A stretch of DNA of 64,000 bases from Curtobacterium sp. MCSS17_008 (lineage in GTDB: Bacteria; Actinomycetota; Actinomycetes; Actinomycetales; Microbacteriaceae), in NCBI RefSeq assembly GCF_003234185.1, contig NZ_QKSM01000010.1, positions 1 to 64,000 on the forward strand, given 5' to 3'. The position numbers were made by a program, and so were the translations under genes. The notes below the pieces were generated by a model that was not told the DNA's origin, did not search any database, and saw nothing but the letters and a program-made list of their open reading frames with translations. Below, in pieces: positions 47,535 through 57,502 of the stretch; within the stretch, counting starts at the first letter, position 1; each line of letters begins with the position of its first letter.

Positions 47535-47546
47535 TAGGCTGACCGC
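47535..47546 (+). promoter_or_regulatory. leaderless promoter of tyrA
   Basis: TAGGCT (47535-47540) is followed by exactly six bases and the GTG at 47547. Confidence 0.55.
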
Positions 47547-48671
47547 GTGACCGACGCCCCCGCCCCGCTCGCCGAACCGGACATCGACCGGCGGCTCCGG
47601 GGACCCGTGCGGGTCGTCGGTGCGGGGCTGCTCGGGGCCTCGATCGGGCTCGCGCTGCGCGAGAAGGGCGTCGACGTGGTGCTCGACGATGTCTCGCCCG
47701 CCGCGCTGGCGCTCGCCGTCGACTACGGCGCCGGTCGTCGCCCTGCCGAGGGCGACCAGCCCGAGCTCGTCGTGGTCGCGGTGCCGCCGGACGTCGTCGC
47801 GGCCGTGGTCGAGCGGGAGCTCGCCGCGTTCCCACGGGCGGTCGTGACCGACGTCGCGAGCGTCAAGACCGGGCCGCTCGAGCGTCTGCGGGCAGCCGGC
47901 GCCGACGTCGGCCGCTACATCGGGTCGCACCCGATGGCGGGGCGCGAGCGCAGCGGGCCGACCGCCGCACGTGCGGACCTGTTCGTCGGACGGCCGTGGG
48001 TGATCGCCGGCCACGACGGCATCACCTACCAGCGCGCCGCGGTGGTCGAGGACCTCGCGCTCGACGTCGGCGCGACGGTCGTCCCGATGGAACCGGAGTC
48101 GCACGACCTGGCCGTCGCGTACGTCTCGCACGCGCCACAGCTCGTCTCGACGCTCATGGCGGCACGGTTGCGGGACGCACCGGACGGTTCGCTCGACCTC
48201 GCGGGCGGCGGCGTCCGCGACGTCACCCGGATCGCGGCGAGCGACCCGGGACTCTGGGTGCAGATCATCGGGGCGAACGCCGCGCACATCAAGCCGGTGC
48301 TCAGCGACCTGCGTGACGACCTCGAGCGGGTGATCCGCGCGCTCGACGACCCCCACGGCCAGGGCTCTCCCCGCACGATCGCCGAGACCATCGCATCCGG
48401 CAACCGCGGCGTGGAGCGGCTCCCGGGCAAGCACGGCACCACGAAGCGCTTCGCCCAGGTGGTCGTCCTCGTCGACGACACCCCGGGCCAGATCGCCGCG
48501 CTCCTGCAGTTCATCGGGGAGATCGGCATCAACCTCGAGGACATGCGCCTCGAACACTCGCCGGGCGCACCGATCGGCATCGTCGAGGTGTCGGTCGTGC
48601 CCGAGCAGGAACAGCGACTCGTCGAAGAGCTCGAGGGTCGCGGATGGAGGATCGCAGCAGCATGGGCCTGA
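47547..48671 (+). CDS. tyrA: prephenate dehydrogenase
   Basis: This 374-residue NAD-dependent enzyme of tyrosine synthesis has the Rossmann motif [19 protein letters not shown]. Active-site region [15 protein letters not shown] and [16 protein letters not shown] follow. A C-terminal ACT domain ([18 protein letters not shown], about 310-374) suggests feedback by amino acids. GTG 47547 has TAGGCT six bases upstream. cmk overlaps the end. Confidence 0.94.
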   Translation: MTDAPAPLAEPDIDRRLRGPVRVVGAGLLGASIGLALREKGVDVVLDDVSPAALALAVDYGAGRRPAEGDQPELVVVAVPPDVVAAVVERELAAFPRAVVTDVASVKTGPLERLRAAGADVGRYIGSHPMAGRERSGPTAARADLFVGRPWVIAGHDGITYQRAAVVEDLALDVGATVVPMEPESHDLAVAYVSHAPQLVSTLMAARLRDAPDGSLDLAGGGVRDVTRIAASDPGLWVQIIGANAAHIKPVLSDLRDDLERVIRALDDPHGQGSPRTIAETIASGNRGVERLPGKHGTTKRFAQVVVLVDDTPGQIAALLQFIGEIGINLEDMRLEHSPGAPIGIVEVSVVPEQEQRLVEELEGRGWRIAAAWA

Positions 48672-49552
48672 ACGACGACACGCACGTCTCCGTGAACGAC
48701 TCCGGCGTCACCGGTGGACCGGAAGGCCCCGACGCGGGCCTGCCGACGCCGAACCCCGGTGACGGCGCTGCCGGCGGCGCGGACGGCGGTGCGCTCGGCG
48801 GTCCGGCGGGCGGCCTCGGCGAGCCCGGCGGGGAGCCGGGGTCGACCAGTGCGCCGGTGCCGTCCGGTCTGCCGCAGGGCGCGTTCGTGGCGAAGACCGT
48901 GATCGCGGTGGACGGGCCGGCGGGCAGCGGCAAGTCGAGCGTCTCGCGCGCGGCGGCCCGTGCCCTCGGCTTCGGCTACCAGGACACCGGCGCCGCCTAC
49001 CGGGCGCTCGCCTGGCACGCGCTGCAGCAGGGCGTCGACCTCGACGACCCGGCGTCGGTCCTGGCGAGCTGGGACAGCTTCGACTACACGATCGGCACCG
49101 ACCCCGACGACTACTTCGTGCGGGTCGGCGACACCGACGTGACCGATGCGATCCGCACGCCCGAGGTCACCGCCGCTGTCGCGCACGTCGCGAAGCTGCC
49201 CGAGGTCCGGCAGAAGCTCGTGCAGCTGTTCCGACAGATCATGCGGAAGGCCGACGCGCGGGGCATCATCACCGAGGGGCGCGACATCACGACGGTGGTC
49301 GCCCCCGACGCCGAGGTCCGCATCCTGCTGACCGCCGACGAGTCGGTTAGAATGGCCCGGCGCTCGGCAGAGGTCACCACCCAGTCGGCCGCCGAGACCT
49401 CCGCCGCACTCGCCCGACGTGATGCAGCGGACGCGAAGGTCGTCGACTTCATGAACGCCGCCGACGGCGTCACGACGCTCGACTCCACCGACCTCGACTT
49501 CGACCAGACCGTCCAGGCGGTCGTCGACCTGGCCCGAGCGGCCACGCACTGA
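48662..49552 (+). CDS. cmk: cytidylate kinase
   Basis: This 296-residue CMP/dCMP kinase has its P-loop [18 protein letters not shown] at Lys about 91. [38 protein letters not shown] and the basic VRMARRSAE segment match Cmk. A 75-residue Gly/Pro/Asp-rich head precedes the kinase, unusual for this family. ATG 48662 overlaps tyrA; an in-frame ATG at 48644 is the alternative. It precedes der, a conserved pair. Confidence 0.93.
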   Translation: MGLNDDTHVSVNDSGVTGGPEGPDAGLPTPNPGDGAAGGADGGALGGPAGGLGEPGGEPGSTSAPVPSGLPQGAFVAKTVIAVDGPAGSGKSSVSRAAARALGFGYQDTGAAYRALAWHALQQGVDLDDPASVLASWDSFDYTIGTDPDDYFVRVGDTDVTDAIRTPEVTAAVAHVAKLPEVRQKLVQLFRQIMRKADARGIITEGRDITTVVAPDAEVRILLTADESVRMARRSAEVTTQSAAETSAALARRDAADAKVVDFMNAADGVTTLDSTDLDFDQTVQAVVDLARAATH

Positions 49553-49652
49553 CGCACGACCGGACACCGTCCGGTCACCACGGCCGGGGGACCGGCCCGG
49601 CCGGTACCGGCCACCGACACCGCGGCTCCGGTCGCACACGAGGAAACCCACC

Positions 49653-51176
49653 ATGGCCCAGCAGGACAGCCACGACAACGACGACTTCCCGGAGTACGAC
49701 GACGCGCTCGGTGAGCGGCTCGCCGATCTCGACGACGCCGAGGCGGACCAGCGTGCGAACGCGCTCCGCGCCGGCCTCGACGAGTACGAGCTCGACGAGG
49801 AGGACGTCGCCCTCCTCGATGCAGGGGAACTCGGCGAGGACGGCGTGCACTACCTGCCCGCCTACCCAGTGCTCGCCATCGTCGGTCGACCGAACGTCGG
49901 CAAGTCGGCCCTCGTCAACCGCATCATCGGTCGGCGCGAGGCCGTCGTGCAGGACGTCCCCGGCGTGACGCGCGACCGCGTGAGCTACAAGGCCGAGTGG
50001 AACGACAAGCGGTTCACGCTCGTCGACACCGGCGGGTGGGAGCCCGACGCCCGCGGCATCAACGCCTCGGTCGCCGCGCAGGCAGAGGTCGCGGTCGACC
50101 TCGCCGACGCCGTGCTCTTCGTCGTCGACGTGACGGTGGGCATCACCGCCACCGACGAGCACGTCGTGAAGATGCTCCGCGGCACCGACCGGCCGGTCAT
50201 CGTCGTGGCGAACAAGGCCGACGACGACCGCCGCGACCTCGACGCCTACGAGCTGTGGAACCTCGGGCTCGGCGAGCCGCACCCGGTGTCGGCGCTGCAC
50301 GGCCGCGGTGTCGCGGACCTCATGGACCTCATCATCACGACGCTGCCGGACACGTCGGCCGTCGCGAAGCAGGAGGTCGGCGGCCCCCGTCGCGTCGCGA
50401 TCCTCGGCCGTCCGAACGTCGGCAAGAGCTCGCTCCTCAACAAGGCGGCGGGCGAGGAACGCGTCGTCGTCAACGACCTCGCGGGCACCACGCGTGATCC
50501 GGTGGACGAGCAGATCGAGCTCGGCGGCCGTGTCTGGCGCTTCGTCGACACCGCCGGCATCCGGAAGCGCGTGCACCTGCAGCAGGGCGCCGACTTCTAC
50601 GCCTCGCTCCGCACCACCGCGGCGCTCGAGAAGGCCGAGGTCGCCGTCGTCGTGCTCGACGTGACCGAGCCGATCTCGACGCAGGACCTCCGCATCATCG
50701 ACCTCGTCCTCGAATCCGGACGCGCGCTCGTCCTGGCCTACAACAAGTGGGACCTGCTCGACGACGACCGTCGCCGATACCTCGAGCGTGAGATCGAGCA
50801 GGACCTGGCGCACGTCGCATGGGCGCCACGCGTGAACATCTCGGCGCGGACCGGCCGTCACCTCGAGAAGCTCGTTCCGGCGCTCGAGACCGCGCTCGAG
50901 TCGTGGGACACCCGCATCCCGACCGGCAAGGTCAACGCCTTCATCGCCGAGCTCGTGCAGGAGCACCCGCACCCGGTCCGTGGCGGCAAGCAGCCCCGCA
51001 TCCTGTTCGGGACGCAGGCGTCGAGCCAGCCGCCGACCTTCGTGCTCTTCACGTCGGCGTTCCTCGACCCGCAGTACCGCCGCTTCATCACCCGTCGTCT
51101 CCGCGAGGTGTGGGGCTTCGAGGGCACCCCGATCAACGTCAACATGCGGGTGCGCGAGCGCCGCAAGCGCACGTAG
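49653..51176 (+). CDS. der: ribosome biogenesis GTPase Der (EngA)
   Basis: This 507-residue tandem GTPase acts in 50S assembly. The first G domain has [14 protein letters not shown] (Lys about 84) and [13 protein letters not shown]. The second has [14 protein letters not shown] (Lys about 258) and [16 protein letters not shown]-like C-terminus ([31 protein letters not shown]) follows. About 65 acidic residues precede the first G domain. A GACCGGA/TCCGGTC stem (49558-49576) lies in the 100-bp leader. Confidence 0.97.
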   Translation: MAQQDSHDNDDFPEYDDALGERLADLDDAEADQRANALRAGLDEYELDEEDVALLDAGELGEDGVHYLPAYPVLAIVGRPNVGKSALVNRIIGRREAVVQDVPGVTRDRVSYKAEWNDKRFTLVDTGGWEPDARGINASVAAQAEVAVDLADAVLFVVDVTVGITATDEHVVKMLRGTDRPVIVVANKADDDRRDLDAYELWNLGLGEPHPVSALHGRGVADLMDLIITTLPDTSAVAKQEVGGPRRVAILGRPNVGKSSLLNKAAGEERVVVNDLAGTTRDPVDEQIELGGRVWRFVDTAGIRKRVHLQQGADFYASLRTTAALEKAEVAVVVLDVTEPISTQDLRIIDLVLESGRALVLAYNKWDLLDDDRRRYLEREIEQDLAHVAWAPRVNISARTGRHLEKLVPALETALESWDTRIPTGKVNAFIAELVQEHPHPVRGGKQPRILFGTQASSQPPTFVLFTSAFLDPQYRRFITRRLREVWGFEGTPINVNMRVRERRKRT

Positions 51177-51191
51177 CGGCCGGACGGGGGG

Positions 51192-51832
51192 ATGGCACGG
51201 CGAGCACCGCGAGGACCGGCGACGGTCCTGGTGGCGCTCGCCGTCGTCGTGTCCGCCGTCGGTGTCGCATGGTCGAGCACGGGGGCCGACGACGTCGTGT
51301 TCCGGACGGGGCGTCCCACCGACCTCGCCTCCTCGGTGCCGGACGGCCCGGCGCCGACGGAGGCCGCTCCGCAGGACGCCGACGCTCCGGTGCCGTCGCC
51401 GTGTCGAACGCCCTGGGTGCCCCGACCCCCGACGCCGCGGGGCAGCAGGGCGTCCCGCGCAGTGTCGAGGACTGGATCGACCGGGTGCTCCCCGTCGGCG
51501 GCTCCCTCGCGCCCGTGGTCGACGGCGTCGCCGCACGGGTCCGCGTCGAGCGGAACGGGGACGGCTCCGTCGTGGTCCGGGTCGACGGCGTGACCCTGCC
51601 GCCGGGGCGCCGGGCGGTCAGGCTCGTCCTGTCGCCGGACCCGACACCCGACCTCGGCGCGCTCGCCCACGTGTCCGCGTTCCCGCCCGTCCCGGTGGAG
51701 GGCGACGCCGCCGGAGGCTTCTCGATCGTCACGGACGCGTCGTCGCTGCAGGCGGACACCCGGTCCGCGGCCCTGGTCGACGACGAGACCGACCAGGTGC
51801 TCGGCGTCGCCCTGCTCGTGCCGGTGGACTGA
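51192..51832 (+). pseudogene. exported or membrane-anchored protein, frame broken near 51390-51395
   Basis: The first frame (51192 to about 51395) gives a signal sequence or anchor (MARRAPRGPATVLVALAVVV SAVGVAWS) and an Asp/Ala/Pro linker. The second frame, one base out, continues with AVSNALGAPTPDAAG and an extracellular-type domain (VPRSVEDWIDRVLPVGGSLA through DDETDQVLGVALLVPVD). Adding one base near 51391 restores a 213-residue protein ending at 51832. No family was recognised. Either a sequencing/assembly error or true decay. Confidence 0.55.
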
Positions 51833-51952
51833 CATGGGCGCGGGCCGTCCGTGCCGCCCGCCACACCCGGCCGCGGCCGCGGTCTGATCGTTCCCACAGT
51901 CCGCCGCCCGGACCGGAGCCGCGGGACCGTCCGGATGCGGCACCATGGAGAC

Positions 51953-52483
51953 GTGTCCCTCCCCGTCCTCGCCGACCGTCTGTGGTGCCGGTTGCACCTG
52001 GACCGCCTGGCCGGCGGTCGACAGGCCGACCACGTCATCCGCGAGGACTTGCTGGCGCACCCGGAGACCGTGCGCTCCTTCCGGTGGACCCGGTGGTTGC
52101 TCGTCGCCGAGACGGCGGTCGGGCTCGCGGCGATCGTCGTCGCCGTGCTCCTCACCCGAGCCGGGGAGACCGTTGCCTGGGCGGTGTGGTTCCGGGCGAC
52201 CGTGGTGTTCCTGATCACCCTCACGCTCTCCGTCTTCGCGTGGCGGGCACAGCTCGGCTACTACTGGGCGTACCAGCGGCTCCGGCTGTTCAGCAGGATC
52301 TTCCCCGTCGTCACCCTCGTCGTCGCGGCGATCCCGGGGCTCTACCCGTCCTGGATGGTCGTCGAGCAGATCCTGTTCTCGCTCCTGATGGTCGGCATCG
52401 GCGACGTCCTGACGAGCGACCACATGCGTGCGACGTTCCCGAGGCCGGCGCGCGTGCCGCGGCAGGAGCGGTCGGCGGAGTGA
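51953..52483 (+). CDS. uncharacterised membrane protein (about four helices)
   Basis: This 176-residue protein was not recognised. After a 45-residue charged N-terminus it has about four hydrophobic segments (WLLVAETAVGLAAIVVAVLL, VVFLITLTLSVFAW, VVTLVVAAIPGLY, ILFSLLMVGIGDVL) and a basic tail. GTG 51953 has a CACCAT hexamer exactly six bases upstream. It lies just before the type VII-like ATPase gene (about 55 bases), but membership in that system is only positional. Confidence 0.65.
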   Translation: MSLPVLADRLWCRLHLDRLAGGRQADHVIREDLLAHPETVRSFRWTRWLLVAETAVGLAAIVVAVLLTRAGETVAWAVWFRATVVFLITLTLSVFAWRAQLGYYWAYQRLRLFSRIFPVVTLVVAAIPGLYPSWMVVEQILFSLLMVGIGDVLTSDHMRATFPRPARVPRQERSAE

Positions 52484-52538
52484 GCGGCGGCGTCCTGGTC
52501 CGAGGACGCCCGTACCATGGTGGGCACGGGGGTGGTGT

Positions 52539-55500
52539 GTGAAACTCAAGGTGACCATCGCGGGGCCGCGGGCTGATCGTGACGTCGTGGTGACGGCCGA
52601 CGTGACGGCGACGATCGGCTCGTTGGCCGACCGACTGTCCCGGGGGCGGACCGCGTCCGACGGCGTCCCGCTGACACTGCGCGTGTGGTTCCCAAACCGA
52701 CGGCAGCCCCGCCTGCTCAACCCGTCGGCGACGGTGCACGAGTCGTCGCTCCGCTCGGGCTGTCGGGTCGAGGTCGTCGCGGCGACCGACCGTCGCCGGG
52801 GTGACGACGTCGAGGACGCCCCGGCAGCCGTCGCGCAGGTCGTCTCCGGCCCGGACGCCGGCAACGAGTACACCCTGTCCGATGGGGTCAACCTCATCGG
52901 CCGTGATGCGATGGCCCAGGTCTGGCTCGCGGGGGACGACCTGGTCTCCCGGCGGCACGCCACGGTGACGATCGGTGAGACCGTCGAGGTCGTCGACCTG
53001 AACTCCGCGAACGGGGTCGAGGTGGACGGGCGACTCGTCGCGCGCGCGTTCGTCGATCCCGACACGGCAGTCCGTGTCGGCGACACGACGCTGCGCATCC
53101 GGCCGTTGCCCACCGCGCCGTCCGCGCGGGTAACCGGCACGGGCGTCCCCGCGTCGGCGGTCCCGGAGGTGGACTTCAGCCGCTCGCCCCGGGTCGAGCC
53201 GGCGCTCCGCGGCCGACAGTTCACCCTGCCGGAGATCCCGGTACCGGGCGAGAAGCCCCGGCTGCCGATGATCGCGATCATCGCGCCGATCATCCTCGGC
53301 GCGGTCCTGTTCCTCGTCACGAAGCAGCCGTACACGCTGATCTTCATCGCGCTCTCGCCGGTGATCATGATCGGCACGTGGATCGACCAGCGGGTCCAGG
53401 CCCGACGGCGGAGACGCGACGAACGGCAGCGGTTCGAGGAGTCGCTCGCCGACTCCCGCGCACGGCTCGCGACGGCTCGCGCGGCCGAGATCGAAGCCCG
53501 GACGGCCGAGTCACCGGCCCCGGCGATCGTGACGGCGGCGATGCGCGACCGCTCGGCGCTGCTGTGGACGCGGAAGCCCGAGCACACCACCTTCCTCGAG
53601 GTCCGGTTCGGCGCCGGTACGCAGCCGTCCCGGTCGACCGTCACCCTGCCCTCGAAGAACTCCGGCAGCGTCGACGACTGGAACCGCGCCGAGGCACTGG
53701 CCGACGAGTACGCCACCGTCGGACCCGTGCCCGTGGTCGAGACGTTCGAGCGCGCCGGAGCCATCGGCGTCGCCGGCACCGGGCTGCCCGCTGACGACGT
53801 CGCACGCTCGCTGGTGGTGCAGCTCGCCGGCCTGCACAGTCCGGCGGACCTCGTGCTCACCGCCTTCGCCGGCGGCACCACCACCGACCAGTGGTCCTGG
53901 CTGAAGTGGCTCCCGCACGTCGACTCGCCCTACAGTCCGCTGCGCTCGACGGGACTCGTGCACGACTTCGCCGGCGCATCAGCGCTGCTGGCCGAGCTCG
54001 AGGGGCTCGTGGCGACCCGCCGTGCAGCCGGCTCGGGCCGCGGCGAGCAGGTCCGGTCGCGCATCGACGAGTCCCGTGCCCTCGACGAGGACCACGGCGA
54101 GTCGGTCGACCGGCTCCCCGCGACCCCCGCCGTCGTCGTGCTCGTCACCGCCGAGGCCCCCGCGGACCGCGCCCGTCTCGTCGCCCTCGCCGAGGAGGGC
54201 CCGGACCTCGGCGTGCACGTCCTCTGGCTCGCCCCCACGCTGCAGGCGCTGCCCGTCGTCTGCCGCACGCACATCGTGCTCGACCGGGCGAGCGGCACCG
54301 CCACGGTCGGCTTCGTCCGGTCCGGGCAGTCCGTCGTGCTCGACGAGCTCGACCGCGTGGACAGCATCGAGGCCGCGACCGTGGCCCGTGCGATCGCGCC
54401 GATCAAGGACTCCGGCGCTCGGGTCCTCGACGAGACCGACCTGCCGCACAGCGTGGCGTTCGTCGACCTGTACGAGGGTGACGTCGCCGGTGACCCGTCC
54501 GCCATCGTCCAGCGGTGGTCGAAGAACGACAGCCTGACCGCGGCGTGGGTGCCGGGCTCCGGGCGCGAGAGCGGCGGGGTGCGCGCCGTCGTCGGACAGG
54601 GCCCCAGTGAGCCACTCGCGCTCGACCTGCGCGCCCACGGCCCACACGCGCTCGTCGGCGGCACGACCGGTGCCGGCAAGAGCGAGTTCCTGCAGACCTG
54701 GATCATGGGCATGGCCACGGAGTACGCGCCCGACCGGCTCACGTTCCTGCTCGTCGACTACAAGGGTGGTGCCGCGTTCGCCGAGTGCGTGGGGCTGCCG
54801 CACACCGTCGGCCTCGTCACCGACCTCAACCCGCACCTGGTCCGTCGCGCCCTCACCTCGCTGCGCGCCGAGCTCCGGTACCGCGAGCACCTGCTGAACG
54901 ACCGTGGCGCGAAGGACCTCGTCACCCTCGAGCAGCGCGGTGACCCTGCGGCGCCGCCCGTGCTCGTCATCGTGATCGACGAGTTCGCCGCGCTCGCCAC
55001 GGAGATCCCGGAGTTCATCGACGGCGTCATCGACGTCGCGCAGCGCGGACGGTCCCTCGGCCTGCACCTGGTGATGGCGACCCAGCGTCCGAGCGGCGTC
55101 ATCAAGGACTCGCTGCGCGCCAACACGAACCTCCGCATCGCGCTCCGGGTCGCCGACCCCGTCGACAGCGAGGACGTCCTCGGCGTGGCCGACGCCGCCT
55201 TCTTCGACCCCGGGACCCCGGGTCGCGCGGCCGCGAAGATCGGCCCGGGACGCGTGCTGGACTTCCAGACCGCCTACCTCGGTGGTCGCTCCGACGACGT
55301 GGTGCACGAGCCCGACGTCGACGTGCAGGACTTCCCCTTCGGGCCCGGCAGCACCTGGCCGAGCCCACCGCGGGCGCCGCGCGACTCCGGGCGAGCCCGC
55401 GACATCGAGCGGCTCGCCGCCACGATCGTGCGCGCCGCGGACCGGCAGGGCCTCGACGTCCCGCGCAAGCCGTGGCTCGACCAGCTCCCCGACGCCGTCG

Positions 55501-57008
55501 GTCTGGAGGCACTCCCCACCTCCGACGGATCGGCCCTCGTCATCGGGACGGTCGACCTGCCCGAGTCGCAGCAGCAGACCCCGTTCCGCCTCGACCTCGA
55601 CGCGGTCGGCAACGTGGCCGTGCTCGGTGCCGGCGGGGCCGGCAAGTCCGCGGCGCTCCGCGCCGTGGCGGTGGCCGCCTCCGCCGTGGCGGACCGGTTC
55701 CCGGTCCGGATCACCGGGCTCGACTTCGGCGGTGGTGGTCTGCGCATGCTCGAGGCGCTCCCGACGGTGGGAACCGTGATCAGCGGGCCGGACGACGAAC
55801 GGATCACGCGCCTCCTGGCCGACCTCGAGTCGACCGTCGCCGACCGCTCCGTGCGGTTCGCGGCCGCCCGTGCGGCGAACCTCAGCGAGTACCGCGAGGT
55901 GACCGGCACCGCCGAGCCGCGCATCCTCGTGCTGGTCGACGGCATGGGGGCGTTCCGCAACGAGTACGAGTTCCGCCTCGGCACCCAGCCCGTCTTCGAC
56001 CAGCTCGTCGCGATCGCGGCGACCGGCCGCGCGCTGGGCGTGCACCTGGTGATGAGTGCGGACCGCATCGCGGCCTTCCCGTCGAACCTGCAGGCGGCCA
56101 TCGGGGAGCGCATCGTGCTCCGACTGGCGACCGAGATGGAGTACCACGCGGCGGACGTGCCGGCAGACGTGCTCGAGGACGCCGTTCCCGGCAGGGGGCT
56201 GGTCGTTGAGCACGAGGTCCAGCTCGCGGTGCCCGGCGGCACCGCCGACCTCGTCGCGCAGGCCGCTGCGGTCGAGGAGCTCGCCGCCGACCTGCTGCGG
56301 CGCGGGGTCGCGGAAGCGCCGCCGATCCGCCGACTGCCCGAGCACGTCGATCGCGCGGAGCTGCCGGCCGCCGTCGCCGGACGGCCGACGATCGGGCTCG
56401 CGGACGACACCCTCGGACCGGTCGGCATCCCGACCGACGGCCTGTTCGTGGTCACGGGGCCCTTCGGGTCCGGACGCTCGACGACCATGCGGACCGTCCT
56501 GCGGTCGGTGCGGGCGACGTGGCCGGACCGACCCGCGCACCTGGTCGTCGGCAGACGGTCCACGCTGCGCGATGCGACCGCCTGGGCGTCGGCGGCGCAG
56601 GACGCCACGGACGCCGAGGCGATCGCGTCGCAGCTCGCGACCGCGCTCGAGAGCGGTGCGTCGAGCGGTCCCGACCCGGTGATCGTGATCGAGAACGTCG
56701 GCGACTTCGAGGGCCTGCCGGCCGAGAGCCAGGTCGCACGGCTCATCAAGGCCGCCCGCCGTGCCGGGGTGTTCGTGCTCGCCGAGGCCGACACGGTGAC
56801 GGCGCCGAACGCGTGGCAGCTCTTCGCCGAGCTGAAGACCGCGCGTGCCGGGATCGCCCTGCAGCCGGAGGAGACCGACGGGCTGACGCTCTTCCGGACG
56901 GCGTTCCCGCGGGTGACCCGGACCGACTTCCCCGTCGGGCGCGGCATCATGGTCGACTCCGGGCGGATCACCCGCGTGCAGGTCGCTCGTGACACGGAGT
57001 CCTCCTGA
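52539..57008 (+). CDS. EssC/EccC-like type VII secretion ATPase with FHA domain
   Basis: This is a 1489-residue FtsK/SpoIIIE-family motor. An FHA-like domain (NLIGRDAMAQVWLAGDDLVS, VVDLNSANGVEVDGR, about 115-170) precedes two transmembrane helices (about 243-283) and three ATPase domains. D1 is intact: GGTTGAGKSEF (Lys about 714), VIVIDEFAAL. D2 has GAGGAGKSAAL (Lys about 1036) but VLVDGMGAF lacks the catalytic Glu. D3 has GPFGSGRSTTM with Arg replacing the P-loop Lys. This layout matches EssC/EccC substrate-recognition motors. A WXG100-like gene follows. No EccB, EccD, EssA, EssB or mycosin gene is in the window. Confidence 0.88.
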   Translation: MKLKVTIAGPRADRDVVVTADVTATIGSLADRLSRGRTASDGVPLTLRVWFPNRRQPRLLNPSATVHESSLRSGCRVEVVAATDRRRGDDVEDAPAAVAQVVSGPDAGNEYTLSDGVNLIGRDAMAQVWLAGDDLVSRRHATVTIGETVEVVDLNSANGVEVDGRLVARAFVDPDTAVRVGDTTLRIRPLPTAPSARVTGTGVPASAVPEVDFSRSPRVEPALRGRQFTLPEIPVPGEKPRLPMIAIIAPIILGAVLFLVTKQPYTLIFIALSPVIMIGTWIDQRVQARRRRRDERQRFEESLADSRARLATARAAEIEARTAESPAPAIVTAAMRDRSALLWTRKPEHTTFLEVRFGAGTQPSRSTVTLPSKNSGSVDDWNRAEALADEYATVGPVPVVETFERAGAIGVAGTGLPADDVARSLVVQLAGLHSPADLVLTAFAGGTTTDQWSWLKWLPHVDSPYSPLRSTGLVHDFAGASALLAELEGLVATRRAAGSGRGEQVRSRIDESRALDEDHGESVDRLPATPAVVVLVTAEAPADRARLVALAEEGPDLGVHVLWLAPTLQALPVVCRTHIVLDRASGTATVGFVRSGQSVVLDELDRVDSIEAATVARAIAPIKDSGARVLDETDLPHSVAFVDLYEGDVAGDPSAIVQRWSKNDSLTAAWVPGSGRESGGVRAVVGQGPSEPLALDLRAHGPHALVGGTTGAGKSEFLQTWIMGMATEYAPDRLTFLLVDYKGGAAFAECVGLPHTVGLVTDLNPHLVRRALTSLRAELRYREHLLNDRGAKDLVTLEQRGDPAAPPVLVIVIDEFAALATEIPEFIDGVIDVAQRGRSLGLHLVMATQRPSGVIKDSLRANTNLRIALRVADPVDSEDVLGVADAAFFDPGTPGRAAAKIGPGRVLDFQTAYLGGRSDDVVHEPDVDVQDFPFGPGSTWPSPPRAPRDSGRARDIERLAATIVRAADRQGLDVPRKPWLDQLPDAVGLEALPTSDGSALVIGTVDLPESQQQTPFRLDLDAVGNVAVLGAGGAGKSAALRAVAVAASAVADRFPVRITGLDFGGGGLRMLEALPTVGTVISGPDDERITRLLADLESTVADRSVRFAAARAANLSEYREVTGTAEPRILVLVDGMGAFRNEYEFRLGTQPVFDQLVAIAATGRALGVHLVMSADRIAAFPSNLQAAIGERIVLRLATEMEYHAADVPADVLEDAVPGRGLVVEHEVQLAVPGGTADLVAQAAAVEELAADLLRRGVAEAPPIRRLPEHVDRAELPAAVAGRPTIGLADDTLGPVGIPTDGLFVVTGPFGSGRSTTMRTVLRSVRATWPDRPAHLVVGRRSTLRDATAWASAAQDATDAEAIASQLATALESGASSGPDPVIVIENVGDFEGLPAESQVARLIKAARRAGVFVLAEADTVTAPNAWQLFAELKTARAGIALQPEETDGLTLFRTAFPRVTRTDFPVGRGIMVDSGRITRVQVARDTESS

Positions 57009-57137
57009 TCGGGGACCCGCTCGTCCCCCTCGAACGGGGGTGTGGACATTGCATGGGTGATTTGTTCCAGGGCGGTGTTACCGTTGTCGCGGTCGCCGGA
57101 GGGGCTGGCGATCCAGACCACCGTGAAGGGGTGCAAC

Positions 57138-57434
57138 GTGGCCAACATCAACGTCTCCTACCAGGAGCTCAACAGCAACGCCGACCGTCTGCTCGCAGGG
57201 CGTGACGAGATCAACGCGACCCTGTCGAAGCTGCAGGCGCAGATCGCGTCGCTGACCCAGGCCGGGTTCCAGACGGACCGTTCCTCCGGTGCGTACAACG
57301 AGGCCTACAACCGTTTCACCAGTGGTGCGCAGAACACCATCGGTGGCCTGAACGACCTCGCGCAGTTCCTCCGCACGACTGCGCAGACGCTGGGCGACGT
57401 CGACCAGCAGCTCGCGTCGCGACTCGGGCGCTGA
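57138..57434 (+). CDS. WXG100-like type VII secretion protein lacking the Trp
   Basis: This 98-residue all-helical protein has the WXG100 size and hairpin pattern (VSYQELNSNADRLLAGRDEI, then a second helix ending LGDVDQQLASRLGR). At the turn, the W-x-G position reads GFQTDRSSGAYNEAYNRF, so Phe takes the Trp place and SG follows. Similar Phe-type variants exist in actinobacteria. GTG 57138 has AAGGGG seven to nine bases upstream. It likely forms a helical dimer recognised by the preceding ATPase. Confidence 0.85.
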   Translation: MANINVSYQELNSNADRLLAGRDEINATLSKLQAQIASLTQAGFQTDRSSGAYNEAYNRFTSGAQNTIGGLNDLAQFLRTTAQTLGDVDQQLASRLGR

Positions 57435-57502
57435 TCGGGACGACCGGACCAGGGACGGCCGGCGCTGCAGGTGCCGGTCGTCTCCTCCGTTGGGGGTAGA
57501 GC

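Noticed and set aside
45704..47584. 626-residue minus-strand reading frame rich in Val/Ala/Thr repeats opposite rluB
   Set aside because: It mirrors the Arg-Gly repeat codons of rluB; the plus strand carries the real S4 and pseudouridine synthase domains.
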